Notes: generated by a model from the letters alone, not told the origin. Numbered from the stretch's first letter, positions 1 to 8,514 are shown. The stretch: 64,000 nucleotides of DNA from Oscillospiraceae bacterium (GCA_017479425.1 JAFVCD010000019.1:53718-117717); one strand, 5' to 3'. Numbers and translations: made by a program.

Positions 1-138
1 GCAGGGGTCAAAGCCCGTATCGGAGTGACCGGAGAAGCCGAGCGACACAAATCCGAGCTGAAACGCTCTCTGCGCCATCTCAGCGGGCGCGTCTCGCCCG
101 TCGCAGAATACGGAGTGCGTGTGGACGTTACTTATCAC
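1..138 (-). CDS. PHP-domain phosphatase, HisJ-like (5' part only, runs off the window)
   Basis: The 46 visible codons start with GTG and overlap the end of hisIE by 11 bases. They begin with a PHP signature, [10 protein letters not shown], followed by the second PHP motif GFSGHSD, whose His and Asp residues bind metals. The family includes histidinol-phosphate phosphatase (HisJ), which removes phosphate from L-histidinol phosphate. Its place as the last gene of a his operon that otherwise lacks a phosphatase supports this role. The rest lies left of the window. A second PHP protein starts divergently at 7722, so which one is the true HisJ cannot be decided here. Confidence 0.75.
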   Translation of the reverse strand, partial: MISNVHTHSVFCDGRDAPAEMAQRAFQLGFVSLGFSGHSDTGFDPC

Positions 139-784
139 CTGTCATCTTCTCCTGCTTGACCTTGCGGTCTATAACGTGGCGGCTCCGAAGCTCCGCCATA
201 ACATCGTCGAGGCTGATGCCCATCTCGATCATCATCACCATAACGTGATATGTGAGATCCGCGATCTCGTAGATGGTCTCCGCGCGGTCGCCCGCCTTTG
301 CGGCGATAATTACCTCGGTGGACTCCTCGCCCACCTTTTTCAGAATCTTGTCGATGCCCTTAGAGAAAAGGTAGCTTGTGTAGCTGCCCTCCTTCATCTC
401 GGTTTTTCTGCCTGCGATCAGCTCCATAAGGCTCTCGAGCGAGAACGCCTGCTCGGTGTCTGAGGCGTAGACCTCGTTAAAAAAGCACGAGTCTGCGCCG
501 GTGTGGCACGCGGGGCCGTCCTTGCGGACGACTACGGTGAGCGCGTCCATATCGCAGTCGGCGGTGATGGAAACAACGTGCTGGTAATTGCCGCTTGTTT
601 CGCCCTTGAGCCACAGCTCACTGCGCGATCTGGACCAGAAGCAGGTCAGACCCTTTTCGATGGTTATCGCCAGACTCTCGCGGTTCATATACGCGAGGGT
701 CAGCACCTTTTTTGTATCAGAATCGACGATAATTGCGGGAATAAGCCCCTTTTCATCGAATTTCAGTTCGTTAATATCAACCAT
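128..784 (-). CDS. hisIE: Bifunctional phosphoribosyl-AMP cyclohydrolase / phosphoribosyl-ATP pyrophosphatase HisIE
   Basis: A 218-residue fusion catalysing steps 2 and 3 of histidine synthesis. Residues ~1-105 are the HisI cyclohydrolase, with the metal-binding stretch [10 protein letters not shown] and the downstream Cys/His ligands ([10 protein letters not shown]). Residues ~115-205 are the all-alpha HisE pyrophosphatase, with the MazG-like [13 protein letters not shown] motif. The frame stays open upstream to 1081, but that extension is low-complexity Arg-rich sequence antiparallel to hisF. The ATG at 784 follows a GAGGAGAT ribosome binding site and starts at the conserved HisI N-terminus, so it is taken as the start. 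It lies 2 bases after the hisF stop, which indicates translational coupling. Confidence 0.96.
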   Translation of the reverse strand: MVDINELKFDEKGLIPAIIVDSDTKKVLTLAYMNRESLAITIEKGLTCFWSRSRSELWLKGETSGNYQHVVSITADCDMDALTVVVRKDGPACHTGADSCFFNEVYASDTEQAFSLESLMELIAGRKTEMKEGSYTSYLFSKGIDKILKKVGEESTEVIIAAKAGDRAETIYEIADLTYHVMVMMIEMGISLDDVMAELRSRHVIDRKVKQEKMTGDK

Positions 785-786
785 TT

Positions 787-1545
787 TTATCTCCTCACTA
801 ATATGCCGTTTTCGGCAAGAAGGTTCTTTAGTTCGGGAATTTTTACCTCTCCGAAGTGGAAAACCGAGGCGGCAAGTCCCGCGTCGACCGACGGAACGGC
901 GCGCCAGAGCTTCAGAAAATCCTCCGCGCAGCCGGCGCCGCCGGAGGCGATCACCGGCACGCTGACAGCCTCGCAGACGAGCGCGAGAAGCTCCGTATCG
1001 AAGCCGCCCTTCACGCCGTCCGTGTCGATGGAGTTTACGACAACCTCGCCCGCTCCGAGCGAAACGCCGCGCCGAAGCCACGCTATCGCCTCAAGCCCCG
1101 TGTCCTCGCGCCCGCCCTTAGAGAAAACGCGGAATTCGTTTTCGACGCGCTTAATATCCGCGCTCAGCACAACGCACTGGTCGCCGTATTTCTTCGCCGC
1201 CTCGCGTATGAGGTCGGGGTTTCGTATCGCTCCGGAGTTCACGCTGACCTTGTCGGCTCCGCATTTGAGAACGCGGTCAAAGTCCTCGACGGAGTTGATT
1301 CCGCCGCCGACTGTGAGAGGTATGAAAACGCGCTCGGCAGTTCTCGTCAGTATATCCGTAAAGAGCGCGCGACCCTCATAGGAGGCGGTTATATCGTAGA
1401 AAACGAGCTCGTCCGCGCCGGAATCGGAGTAGAATTCAGCGAGGGCGACGGGGTCGTTCACGTCGCTCAGGGACTTGAAGTTCACGCCCTTGACAACTCT
1501 TCCGCCGCGCACATCGAGGCAAGGAATTATACGCTTTGTTATCAT
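787..1545 (-). CDS. hisF: Imidazole glycerol phosphate synthase cyclase subunit HisF
   Basis: This 252-residue (beta/alpha)8 barrel uses ammonia delivered by HisH to convert PRFAR to imidazole-glycerol phosphate and AICAR. The N-terminal catalytic Asp is in [16 protein letters not shown], and the second Asp is in [10 protein letters not shown] near residue 130. Phosphate-binding glycine loops (VGGGI, ASGGAG) are intact. Length is normal for the family. It overlaps hisA by 4 bases (ATGA type). The AICAR it releases links this operon to the purine genes at 22.4-24.2 kb. Confidence 0.97.
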   Translation of the reverse strand: MITKRIIPCLDVRGGRVVKGVNFKSLSDVNDPVALAEFYSDSGADELVFYDITASYEGRALFTDILTRTAERVFIPLTVGGGINSVEDFDRVLKCGADKVSVNSGAIRNPDLIREAAKKYGDQCVVLSADIKRVENEFRVFSKGGREDTGLEAIAWLRRGVSLGAGEVVVNSIDTDGVKGGFDTELLALVCEAVSVPVIASGGAGCAEDFLKLWRAVPSVDAGLAASVFHFGEVKIPELKNLLAENGILVRR

Positions 1546-2255
1546 CTCGCCACCTCGATCGCTTCCGCTAAATCAATATCGCCGGTATAAATCGCCTTGC
1601 CGATGATCGCGCCTGCCGCGCCGGCTTCCTTGACGGCGCGCACATCCTCGAGAGTGCTGACGCCGCCGGAGGCGATGATATCCATACTGTATTTCGCGCT
1701 GAGAGAGCCGTAGAGCGCGCGATTTGTGCCGCGCATAGCGCCGTCACGGGAAATATCGGTGCAGATGAGGGTCTTAACGCCGATGTCCATAAGCTCAGCG
1801 GCGAGAGAATCGCCGGTGGTGGAGGTCGTTTCCATCCAGCCCTTTATGGCGACGAAGCCGTCCCTGAGGTCGGCTCCGACGGCGATTTTTTCTCCGAATT
1901 CGCGCACTGCGTCACGGAGAAACGCCTTGTCCGACACCGCCGCAGTGCCGAGTATCACTCTCGCCGCACCGGCATTGAGGTATCGCTCGACAACGCTCAT
2001 ATCGCGCACGCCGCCGCCTATCTCTACCTTGAGGCTCGTCGCATCTATCGCCGCCTTAACGCAGTCGAAGTTCGGCGTGCCGCCGTCGCGCGCGCCCTCG
2101 AGGTCGACGCAGTGCAGCCACTGCGCTCCCCTCGCCTCAAAGGATTCCGCCATAGCGGCGGGGTCATCGGAATAGACGGTCATATTCGCGTAGTCGCCCT
2201 TGTAGAGCCGCACGCACCTGCCGCCGACAAGGTCTATCGCGGGCAGAATTATCAT
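1542..2255 (-). CDS. hisA: ProFAR isomerase HisA
   Basis: This 237-residue (beta/alpha)8 barrel, homologous to HisF, catalyses the Amadori rearrangement of ProFAR to PRFAR. The catalytic Asp is at the N-terminus (ILPAIDLVGGRCVRLYKGDY) and the second Asp is in ICTDISRDGAM. Glycine-rich phosphate loops VEIGGGVRD and IASGGVS are present. The overlap by 4 bases with both hisH upstream and hisF downstream indicates one tightly coupled transcript. Confidence 0.97.
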   Translation of the reverse strand: MIILPAIDLVGGRCVRLYKGDYANMTVYSDDPAAMAESFEARGAQWLHCVDLEGARDGGTPNFDCVKAAIDATSLKVEIGGGVRDMSVVERYLNAGAARVILGTAAVSDKAFLRDAVREFGEKIAVGADLRDGFVAIKGWMETTSTTGDSLAAELMDIGVKTLICTDISRDGAMRGTNRALYGSLSAKYSMDIIASGGVSTLEDVRAVKEAGAAGAIIGKAIYTGDIDLAEAIEVAR

Positions 2256-2866
2256 ACCTGCACCTCCGAAAATGCTTTCAGTATTCCGAGCCCCACTCTG
2301 CCGCTCTTCTCCGGGTGGAACTGACAGCCCCAGATATTGCCGCGGCGCACAGATGCCGTGAGAGTGCCGCCGTATTCGGCGGTCGAAGAAATAAACTCCG
2401 GCTCGGTGTCCGCGAAAAACGAGTGGACAAAGTACACGCAGTCGCCCTCGGAAACGTATTTGAGTATCGGGTCTGCGCGATATATTTCGAGCGCGTTCCA
2501 GCCGATGTGGGGAATTTTGAGTCCCGGCTCGATGCGCTCCGAAATTGGTCTGACAGTGCCGGGAATGAGGTCAAGACCTCTGTGCGAGCCGTACTCCAGC
2601 CCCTCTGTGAAGAGCAGCTGCATACCGAGGCAGATCCCCATGAGCGGCTTGCCCCTTTCGCACTCTCGGCGCACGATTCCGTCAAGCCCCGTATTGTGAA
2701 GAAGCTCCGCCGCGTCACCGAAGGCTCCCACACCGGGCAGAATGAGCCTCTCCGCCGAGGCTATCTCGCGCTCGTCGCTCGTGACGATCGCGCTCTCTCC
2801 GATGGCGGCAAAGGAGCTTCTGAGGGAAAAGAGATTTCCCACTCCGTAGTCGATTATCGCAATCAT
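2252..2866 (-). CDS. hisH: Imidazole glycerol phosphate synthase glutaminase subunit HisH
   Basis: This 204-residue class I glutamine amidotransferase supplies ammonia to HisF. The nucleophile Cys is in GICLGMQLLF, and the His/Glu pair of the triad is in QFHPEKSG near the C-terminus. The N-terminal IAIIDYGVGNLFSL is typical of the family. It overlaps hisB upstream and hisA downstream by 4 bases each. The partner HisF is encoded one gene further downstream, so both subunits are made from the same mRNA. Confidence 0.97.
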   Translation of the reverse strand: MIAIIDYGVGNLFSLRSSFAAIGESAIVTSDEREIASAERLILPGVGAFGDAAELLHNTGLDGIVRRECERGKPLMGICLGMQLLFTEGLEYGSHRGLDLIPGTVRPISERIEPGLKIPHIGWNALEIYRADPILKYVSEGDCVYFVHSFFADTEPEFISSTAEYGGTLTASVRRGNIWGCQFHPEKSGRVGLGILKAFSEVQV

Positions 2867-3450
2867 AGCGCGCCCTTCGTGCTGGGTATCTCGCCCATCA
2901 GCGCGGGGTCGATCCTGACCGCCTCGCGCATCGCCCGACCGAAGCCCTTGTACGCCGCCTCAAGAATGTGGTGCGAGTTCGACCCCGCCAGCTTGCGGAT
3001 GTGGAGCGTCAGGCTTGCGTTTCGGACAAAGCCCCAGAAAAACTCCTCGCCGAGCTCGGTATCGAAGTCGCCCACCTTCTGCGTGGGCAGGTCTAGGTCA
3101 TATACGAGCATCGCGCGGCCGGAGATATCCACCGCGGCGGCGACGAGGGCTTCGTCCATCGGGAGCAGCAGACTTCCGTAGCGGTTTATGCCCGCCTTGT
3201 CGCCCAGAGCGGTGCTGAACGCCGCGCCGAGCGCGATTCCGACGTCCTCGACCGTGTGGTGGTAGTCGACAAAGGTATCGCCAGCGCATTTTACTTTGAG
3301 GTCGAACCTGCCGTGGCGCGCAAAGAGCGTCAGCATATGGTCGAGAAAGCCGCAGCCGGTGTCGATCTCCGATTTTCCGGCGCCGTCGAGGTCGAGCGAG
3401 AGCGAGATGTCGGTCTCGGCGGTCCTGCGGTCTATTTCAGCGTATCTCAT
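2863..3450 (-). CDS. hisB: Imidazoleglycerol-phosphate dehydratase HisB
   Basis: This 195-residue monofunctional IGPD dehydrates imidazole-glycerol phosphate to imidazole-acetol phosphate. The metal-binding His clusters of the family are intact: GFLDHMLTLFARHG, DYHHTVEDVGIALG and NSHHILEAAYKGFGRA. There is no N-terminal HAD phosphatase as in the enterobacterial HisB, so histidinol phosphatase must be separate, probably one of the two PHP proteins in this window. It overlaps hisC by 14 bases. Confidence 0.96.
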   Translation of the reverse strand: MRYAEIDRRTAETDISLSLDLDGAGKSEIDTGCGFLDHMLTLFARHGRFDLKVKCAGDTFVDYHHTVEDVGIALGAAFSTALGDKAGINRYGSLLLPMDEALVAAAVDISGRAMLVYDLDLPTQKVGDFDTELGEEFFWGFVRNASLTLHIRKLAGSNSHHILEAAYKGFGRAMREAVRIDPALMGEIPSTKGAL

Positions 3451-4498
3451 TCAAAATATCCTCCGTTTCGGTAAGGAATGCCTCCATCTCGGCTCTCGAG
3501 CCGATGGTTACGCGGTTGTAGTCTGCGATTCTCGGCAATGTGAAGTGCCGCACGAGCACACCGCGATCTTTGAGGCGCCGGTAAAGCTCCCCGCCTGCGA
3601 TTTTATCAGAGCGGACAAATAGGAAATTCGCCTTTGACGGCAGCACCTCAAAGCCCATATTTTTAAGCTTTTCAGCCGTGTACTCGCGGGTCTCGACGAT
3701 TGCCGCGGCGTTGTTTTTATAGTACTGCGCGTCCGCGAGGGCGGCGGCTCCCGCCTTCAGCGTAAGGCGGTTCACGTTATACGGATTAGTGGAAAATCTG
3801 ACGGCGTCGAGGTCGGAGATAAGCTCCTGCGCCGCGATTGCGAAGCCGAGCCTGCCGCCCGCGAGAGAGCGCGACTTCGAGAACGTGCCGACGACGATCA
3901 GATTCGGGTGCTCTCCGATGAGCTTTACCGCGCTCTCGCCGCCGAAGTCGACGTAGGCCTCGTCGATGACAACTATGCGGTCGGTTTTTGAGCTCACGAT
4001 GCGCTCGATGTCGGAGAGCGGAAGATTTATGCCGGTCGGCGCGTTCGGATTTGCGATTATGACGTTCTCCGGCGCGCTTACAAAAGCCTCTACATCGACG
4101 GAAAAATCGTCCTTCAGCGCGATTTCGCGGTAGTTTACGCGGTTCAGAGTGCAGAAAACGGGGTAAAAGCCGTAGGTAATATCCGGAAATGCAAAGCCCC
4201 TGTCGGCATACGCCATCGTGATGAAATTGAGCGCCTCGTCGGAGCCGTTTGTCGCTATGACGTTCCAGGGCTCAACTCCGTAGGTCGCGGCGAGCGCCTC
4301 CCGCAGCTCCTTCAGGGTCGGGTCGGAGTAGAGATTGAGGCTCCTTGCCTCGTTTGCTATCGCCTCGACCACCGCCTCCGACGGCGGAAACGGCGACTCG
4401 TTAGTGTTGAGCTTTATATATTTTTTCTCGCGCGGCTGTTCGCCCGGAGTGTAGGGCGTGAGCGCGGAAAATCGCTCTGAGAAGAATTTTGACATCAC
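3437..4498 (-). CDS. hisC: Histidinol-phosphate aminotransferase HisC
   Basis: A 353-residue PLP-dependent fold-type I aminotransferase that converts imidazole-acetol phosphate to histidinol phosphate. The PLP Lys lies in GTFSKSRSLAGGRLG. The NPNAPTG loop, the VIDEAYVDF Asp that contacts the pyridine nitrogen and the C-terminal Arg region (RHFTLPRIADYNRV) are all present. The start ATG overlaps the hisD stop by 4 bases. Length and motifs are normal. Confidence 0.95.
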   Translation of the reverse strand: MMSKFFSERFSALTPYTPGEQPREKKYIKLNTNESPFPPSEAVVEAIANEARSLNLYSDPTLKELREALAATYGVEPWNVIATNGSDEALNFITMAYADRGFAFPDITYGFYPVFCTLNRVNYREIALKDDFSVDVEAFVSAPENVIIANPNAPTGINLPLSDIERIVSSKTDRIVVIDEAYVDFGGESAVKLIGEHPNLIVVGTFSKSRSLAGGRLGFAIAAQELISDLDAVRFSTNPYNVNRLTLKAGAAALADAQYYKNNAAAIVETREYTAEKLKNMGFEVLPSKANFLFVRSDKIAGGELYRRLKDRGVLVRHFTLPRIADYNRVTIGSRAEMEAFLTETEDILNEIR

Positions 4499-5772
4499 TT
4501 ATCCCCCTCAAAGCGGCTCTCAACGCTGCGCGCGTGAGCCTCCAGACCCTCTGCGCGGGCAAATTTTGCTACCTTCTCATAGACCTCGGATAGCGACTCT
4601 CGCGTGTAATAGGAATACTGTATCTTTTTCACAAAATCGTCGACGGAAAGCGGGCTTGAAAATCTCGCGGTGCCGCCGGTCGGAAGCGTGTGATTCGGGC
4701 CTGCAAAGTAGTCGCCCATCGCCTCGGGGCAGTTTCTGCCCATGAAAACGCTTCCGGCATTCTTTACTTTTCCGAGCAGTGCGAACGGGTCGTCAACGCA
4801 CAGCTCAAGGTGCTCGGGCGCTATCTCGTTTGCGACGTCGACTGCGGTGAGAATATCGCCGCAGACTATTATCTTGCCGCGCTTTTCAATGCTCTCGCGC
4901 GCAATATCCTCGCGCGGGAGAGTCTGGAGCTCCTTTTCTATCTCATCCGCCGTCGCCTCGGCAAGCGCGAGGCTGTCGGTGACGAGCACTGCGCTCGCCA
5001 TTCTGTCGTGCTCAGCCTGGCTGAGAAGATCGGCGGCGAGGTGCCTCGGATCGGAATTGCCGTCCGCGACGACGAGGATTTCGCTCGGCCCCGCTATCAT
5101 ATCGATATTGACCTGCCCGAACACCTGCTTTTTCGCCTCAGCGACGTAGGCGTTGCCGGGTCCGACGATCTTATCAACTCTCGGAACGCTCTCGGTGCCG
5201 TAGGCGAGCGCGGCTATCGCCTGCGCGCCTCCGGTGCGGAAAATGCGGTCGACCCCGGCGATCCTCGCGGCGGCGAGAATTACAGGCGGTATCGCGCCGC
5301 CCTTTGCGGGCGTGACGATGACGATCTCCCCCGCTCCTGCGATCTTCGCGGGTATGGCGTCCATAAGGACCGTCGAGGGATACGCCGCGGTGCCGCCCGG
5401 GACGTACAGCCCCACCTTCTCAATCGGCACTACGCGCTGACCGAGAACTCTGCCGCTCTCCTCGGTGATAATAAAGCTATTTCGCACCTGCCTTGAGTGG
5501 AACGCGCGGATATTCTCCGCCGCCGCCTCCATTATCGCGATGAGCTCAGGATCGACGGCGTTATAGCCCGCCTCGATCTCCTCCCTCGTGACCTCCAGCG
5601 CCTCCGGCGCACCGCCGTCAAATCGCTCTGCATAATCAAGGAGCGCCCTGTCGCCGCGGGAGCGCACATCTGCGATTATCGCCGCGACCGCCGCCTCAAC
5701 GTTCGTTCTGACCTCGCCTCTGTCGAAGATCTCGGCGTTGGGAATTGCGCCGTATTTCATAATCTTTATCAT
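4495..5772 (-). CDS. hisD: Histidinol dehydrogenase HisD
   Basis: This 425-residue zinc- and NAD-dependent enzyme catalyses the last two oxidations, from histidinol to histidine. Recognisable family motifs are RTGGAQAIAALAYGTE, IVGPGNAYVAEAKK, DMIAGPSEILVVAD and the LSQAEHD zinc/catalytic region, followed by NCPEAMGDYFAGPNHTLPTGG. The start MIKIMKYG lies 2 bases after the stop of the hisZG fusion. Length is within the family range of about 420-440. Confidence 0.97.
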   Translation of the reverse strand: MIKIMKYGAIPNAEIFDRGEVRTNVEAAVAAIIADVRSRGDRALLDYAERFDGGAPEALEVTREEIEAGYNAVDPELIAIMEAAAENIRAFHSRQVRNSFIITEESGRVLGQRVVPIEKVGLYVPGGTAAYPSTVLMDAIPAKIAGAGEIVIVTPAKGGAIPPVILAAARIAGVDRIFRTGGAQAIAALAYGTESVPRVDKIVGPGNAYVAEAKKQVFGQVNIDMIAGPSEILVVADGNSDPRHLAADLLSQAEHDRMASAVLVTDSLALAEATADEIEKELQTLPREDIARESIEKRGKIIVCGDILTAVDVANEIAPEHLELCVDDPFALLGKVKNAGSVFMGRNCPEAMGDYFAGPNHTLPTGGTARFSSPLSVDDFVKKIQYSYYTRESLSEVYEKVAKFARAEGLEAHARSVESRFEGDK

Positions 5773-5774
5773 GC

Positions 5775-7304
5775 TTATCCCTCCGAAAGCGCCGCTTCAA
5801 TGGCATTTTTGAGCTTGAGTACGGCGCTTGTCCTGAATTTATAGCTCGCTCTGTTCGTAATGAGCCGCGCTGAGATATCGGTTATAGTTTCAAACGGTCT
5901 GAGGCCGTTCTCGCGCAGGGTACTTCCGGTTTCGACGATGTCGACGATGACGTCGCTGAGTCCGACTATCGGCGCAAGCTCTATGGAGCCGGTGAGGTGG
6001 ATTATATCTATCTCGCGGCTGAGGTCTGAATAGTAGCGCCGCGCAAGGTTCGGGAATTTCGTCGCCACTCTGAGCGGGCGCGAGGTATCGTCCTCAAAGG
6101 CGTCCGGCGCGGCGACGCACATCCGGCATTTTCCTAACCCGAGGTCGAGAAGCTCATAGACGTCCGGGCGGTACTCCTCCAGAATATCGCTGCCCGCAAC
6201 GCCGATATCAGCCGCGCCGCGCTCGACGTAGATCGGCACGTCCGAGGGCTTCGCCCAGAAGAAGCTGACGCCGCCGCTCTCATTTTCAAATATCAGCTTG
6301 CGCGACCTTTCGCGCATCTCGTGGCAGCCGAAGCCGCTCCTTTCAAACAGTTCGTAGACCCTCTCGCCGAGCCTGCCCTTCGGGAGCGCTATTCTGACAG
6401 CACCGCTCTGCGCGCTCTCAGACCCGATTGTGTCGAGGTACACCGCAAAGCCGATCGCTCCCGCGCTCTTTCCGAGGGAGCGCACAAGGTTATCGTATCT
6501 GCCGCCGGAGAGCACCGGCGCGTGCGAGCCTCTCAGATAGCCCTTGAAAACCACGCCGTTGTAGTACCGAAGGTCTGTGACGATGGAAAAGTCCACGTTC
6601 ACATCGCCTATATTCTCGCTTATCGCCTTAAGCTCATCGACGGCGCTCGCCATTTTATCGTTCAGCGCGGCATTTTTAAGCGCCGGAAGGACGTCGCGCG
6701 CGCTTCCGTAGACCTCGCAGAGCGTTTTCCACGCGCTCGCCGTATTGCCGGAAATTGAGTATTTTTCGCAGACAGCATCGCACAGGCCCGCGTTTTTGCC
6801 GTTGACTGCGCGGAGAAGCGCGCTCTTCGCGCTCTCGGGCGCGTCCGTTGCCTCCATAAGCCCGAGTACGAGAGAGGCGGAGCCGACGTCGAGAATGAAA
6901 TCCTCTCCGAGCTCGGCAAGGCTGAGCTTCGCGAGCCTGAGAACCTCGGCCTCGGCGCCGGAGTCGATGGTTCCGATGCGCTCAATGCCTATCTGCGTTA
7001 TCTCGCGGAACTCTCCGAGGTCACCCTCGTCGCGGTAGACGGATTCGTTGTACACCGCCCTGACCTCGCCGCCGCGGTAGTTTTTGACTATCGACATCGT
7101 CACATCCGGCTTCATCGCCATAAGGCGGCCGTTTGTGTCCGTGAACGTGAGGATATTATCCCCCGAGACGAAGCTGCGGTTCTCAGCGTAAAAATCATAA
7201 GGCTCGAAGCGGCTCATCTTATACGGCTTGTAGCCGAACGAGGCGTAGAGCGAGCGAAGCGCGAGGCTTATGCGCTCGGCTCTTGTAAGAAAGCTCATAT
7301 CCAT
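5775..7304 (-). CDS. hisZG: HisZ-HisG fusion: ATP phosphoribosyltransferase with regulatory and catalytic subunits in one chain
   Basis: One continuous frame of about 509 residues encodes both subunits of the short-form ATP phosphoribosyltransferase, the first step of histidine synthesis. The N-terminal ~300 residues are HisZ, a histidyl-tRNA-synthetase paralogue (MSRFEPYDFY, FTDTNGRLMAMKPDVTMSI, SGGRYDNLVRSLG). After a short linker (GSESAQSGA) comes HisG (VRIALPKGRLGE, PSDVPIYVERGAADIGVAG and the PRPP loop VDIVETGSTLRENGL). No stop or frameshift separates them. HisZ and HisG are normally separate proteins forming a hetero-octamer. The frame extends 7 codons upstream, but the ATG at 7304 with GGTGA 5 bases ahead, just past the regulator stop, is the best start. 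Conserved HisZ sequence begins at the ATG at 7298. Confidence 0.93.
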   Translation of the reverse strand: MDMSFLTRAERISLALRSLYASFGYKPYKMSRFEPYDFYAENRSFVSGDNILTFTDTNGRLMAMKPDVTMSIVKNYRGGEVRAVYNESVYRDEGDLGEFREITQIGIERIGTIDSGAEAEVLRLAKLSLAELGEDFILDVGSASLVLGLMEATDAPESAKSALLRAVNGKNAGLCDAVCEKYSISGNTASAWKTLCEVYGSARDVLPALKNAALNDKMASAVDELKAISENIGDVNVDFSIVTDLRYYNGVVFKGYLRGSHAPVLSGGRYDNLVRSLGKSAGAIGFAVYLDTIGSESAQSGAVRIALPKGRLGERVYELFERSGFGCHEMRERSRKLIFENESGGVSFFWAKPSDVPIYVERGAADIGVAGSDILEEYRPDVYELLDLGLGKCRMCVAAPDAFEDDTSRPLRVATKFPNLARRYYSDLSREIDIIHLTGSIELAPIVGLSDVIVDIVETGSTLRENGLRPFETITDISARLITNRASYKFRTSAVLKLKNAIEAALSEG

Positions 7305-7305
7305 A

Positions 7306-7590
7306 TCAGTCACCAAGCTTTTCAATTACGGATTTATAGCCTCCGGCACCGTAGCGAATGCACTGATTCACGCGCACAACGGTCGCGCTCGAGGCTCCGG
7401 TGGCTTTTTCGATATCGGCGTATTTCTCGCCGGAGAGGAGCATTTTTGCCACAGTAATGCGCTGTGAGATAGAGATTATCTCCTTGTTTGTGAGTATATC
7501 CTCCAAAAAGTCGCGCGCCTCGTCCTCAGAGTCGATATGCATTATCGCGCGGATAAGCAGGCTGACGTTTTCATCCTCAAATACAGACAT
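7306..7590 (-). CDS. TrpR-like YerC/YecD family regulator, probable histidine operon repressor (HisR type)
   Basis: A 94-residue protein of the TrpR-related YerC/YecD family. The helical core (EIISISQRITVAKMLLSG) is followed by a helix-turn-helix (YADIEKATGASSATVVRVNQ) with the family's typical C-terminal basic/Gly region. It is the first gene of the his operon, has a GGAGGG ribosome binding site, and lies directly behind a promoter that contains an imperfect palindrome. Members of this family next to hisZ/hisG in Firmicutes have been proposed as histidine-responsive repressors. Autoregulation of the operon through the 7608-7633 palindrome is inferred from position only. Confidence 0.88.
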   Translation of the reverse strand: MSVFEDENVSLLIRAIMHIDSEDEARDFLEDILTNKEIISISQRITVAKMLLSGEKYADIEKATGASSATVVRVNQCIRYGAGGYKSVIEKLGD

Positions 7591-7607
7591 AGTTCCCTCC
7601 GTAATGC

Positions 7608-7648
7608 TAATGTGCTATTATGTTATCACGCTAAAGTGTCGTTGTCAA
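7608..7648 (-). promoter_or_regulatory. his operon promoter with candidate operator
   Basis: On the minus strand a consensus -35 TTGACA (7643-7648) is followed after 17 bases by -10 TAACAT (7620-7625). An imperfect palindrome with arms TAGCGTGATA (7624-7633) and TAGCACATTA (7608-7617), matching at 7 of 10 positions across a 6-base centre, overlaps the -10 and the start point. That is where a repressor would act. Binding by the TrpR-like protein is inference. Confidence 0.7.
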
Positions 7649-7668
7649 CCGTCAATCTGACATAAGTA

Positions 7669-7698
7669 TTGCCAAAACCGCGGTAAAAGTGGTAAAAT
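7669..7698 (+). promoter_or_regulatory. Promoter of the divergent PHP phosphatase
   Basis: TTGCCA (7669-7674), an 18-base spacer, then TAAAAT (7693-7698). The expected start near 7705 leaves a short leader carrying AAAGGAGA before the ATG at 7722. Its -35 lies about 20 bases from the -35 of the his promoter, so one regulator could affect both. Confidence 0.65.
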
Positions 7699-7721
7699 GC
7701 GATGAACAAAGGAGAATTGCT

Positions 7722-8474
7722 ATGATTTCTAATTACCATTCACACACCTACCGCTGTCACCACGCCACCGGCACAGAGCGGGAGTACGTCGAGCGCGCTA
7801 TTGAGGCGGGCTATAAGATATGGGGCTTTTCCGACCACACGCCTTTTCCCTATCCCGAGGGCTTAAAGTCGCGCATACGCATGACTATGGACGAGCTTGA
7901 CGGGTACTGCAAAACAGTTCTCGACTTAAAGCGCGAGTACCGCGGCGATATCGATATACACATCGGCCTCGAGGTGGAGTATTTCCCGCGCTATTTTGAG
8001 GAGATGGTCAAGCTCAAGGAGCAGTACCCGATAGAATACTTCCTCCTCGGTCAGCACTTCACAACGACGGAGTTCGAGGGCCCCTACTCCGGCAGACCGA
8101 CAAGCGACGTCAATATACTGCGCGAATATAAGCGCCTTGTTATAGAGGCGATGGAATCGGGCGAGTTTTTATACCTTGCGCATCCCGACCTTATTAACTA
8201 CTCCGGCGCGGAGTTTGAGTCTGAGGCGGAGGAGATCTGCAAATGCGCGAAAAGGCTCGGCATTCCGCTCGAGATAAACCTATTGGGCATTTATGAGGAT
8301 CGCCACTACCCGAACGAGCGCTTCTGGCAGGTCGCAAAGAAGGTCGGAAACGATATAATCCTCGGCGTTGACGCGCACGCGCCCGAGCAGATCGGGTATA
8401 AGCCCGCTATTGAGAAGGCAAATGCGATGACAGAGCGGCTCGGACTGCTCGTTATTGAAAAAGCGGACGTATAA
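7722..8474 (+). CDS. Histidinol-phosphatase-like PHP protein (HisJ/HisK family)
   Basis: A 250-residue PHP-domain protein. Metal-binding motifs occur in order: YHSHTYRCHH at the N-terminus, WGFSDHTPFP, GLEVEYFPRY, LLGQHFTT, YLAHPDLINY and LGVDAHAPE near the C-terminus. This arrangement fits the PHP histidinol-phosphatases (HisJ, the step before HisD). The frame opens 11 codons earlier, but the ATG at 7722 follows AAAGGAGA and the homology begins there. It is transcribed divergently from the his operon across a 131-base shared regulatory gap. The PHP gene at the far end of the operon is a paralogue, so one of the two may have another phosphoester substrate. Confidence 0.88.
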   Translation: MISNYHSHTYRCHHATGTEREYVERAIEAGYKIWGFSDHTPFPYPEGLKSRIRMTMDELDGYCKTVLDLKREYRGDIDIHIGLEVEYFPRYFEEMVKLKEQYPIEYFLLGQHFTTTEFEGPYSGRPTSDVNILREYKRLVIEAMESGEFLYLAHPDLINYSGAEFESEAEEICKCAKRLGIPLEINLLGIYEDRHYPNERFWQVAKKVGNDIILGVDAHAPEQIGYKPAIEKANAMTERLGLLVIEKADV

Positions 8475-8479
8475 AAAAA

Positions 8480-8510
8480 CGCCCCCTGCATATACTCAAT
8501 GCAGGAGGCG
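8480..8510 (+). promoter_or_regulatory. Hairpin that buries the tspO ribosome binding site
   Basis: CGCCCCCTGCAT (8480-8491) pairs at 11 of 12 positions with ATGCAGGAGGCG (8499-8510) around a 7-base loop. The 3' arm contains the AGGAGG of tspO (ATG at 8515). On the plus strand no T-run follows, so it is not a terminator for the upstream PHP gene. On the minus strand it is followed by seven Ts and could stop antisense transcription. Confidence 0.6.
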
Positions 8511-8514
8511 CGAT

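Noticed and set aside
785-1081. N-terminal extension of hisIE up to 1081
   Set aside because: It overlaps hisF, reads as Arg-rich noise, and a good ribosome binding site with the conserved N-terminus lies at 784.
503-5496. Long plus-strand open frames antiparallel to the his genes
   Set aside because: They are shadows of GC-rich coding sequence: no ribosome binding sites, low-complexity Arg/Ala/Ser translations and no recognisable motif, while the minus strand encodes complete his genes.
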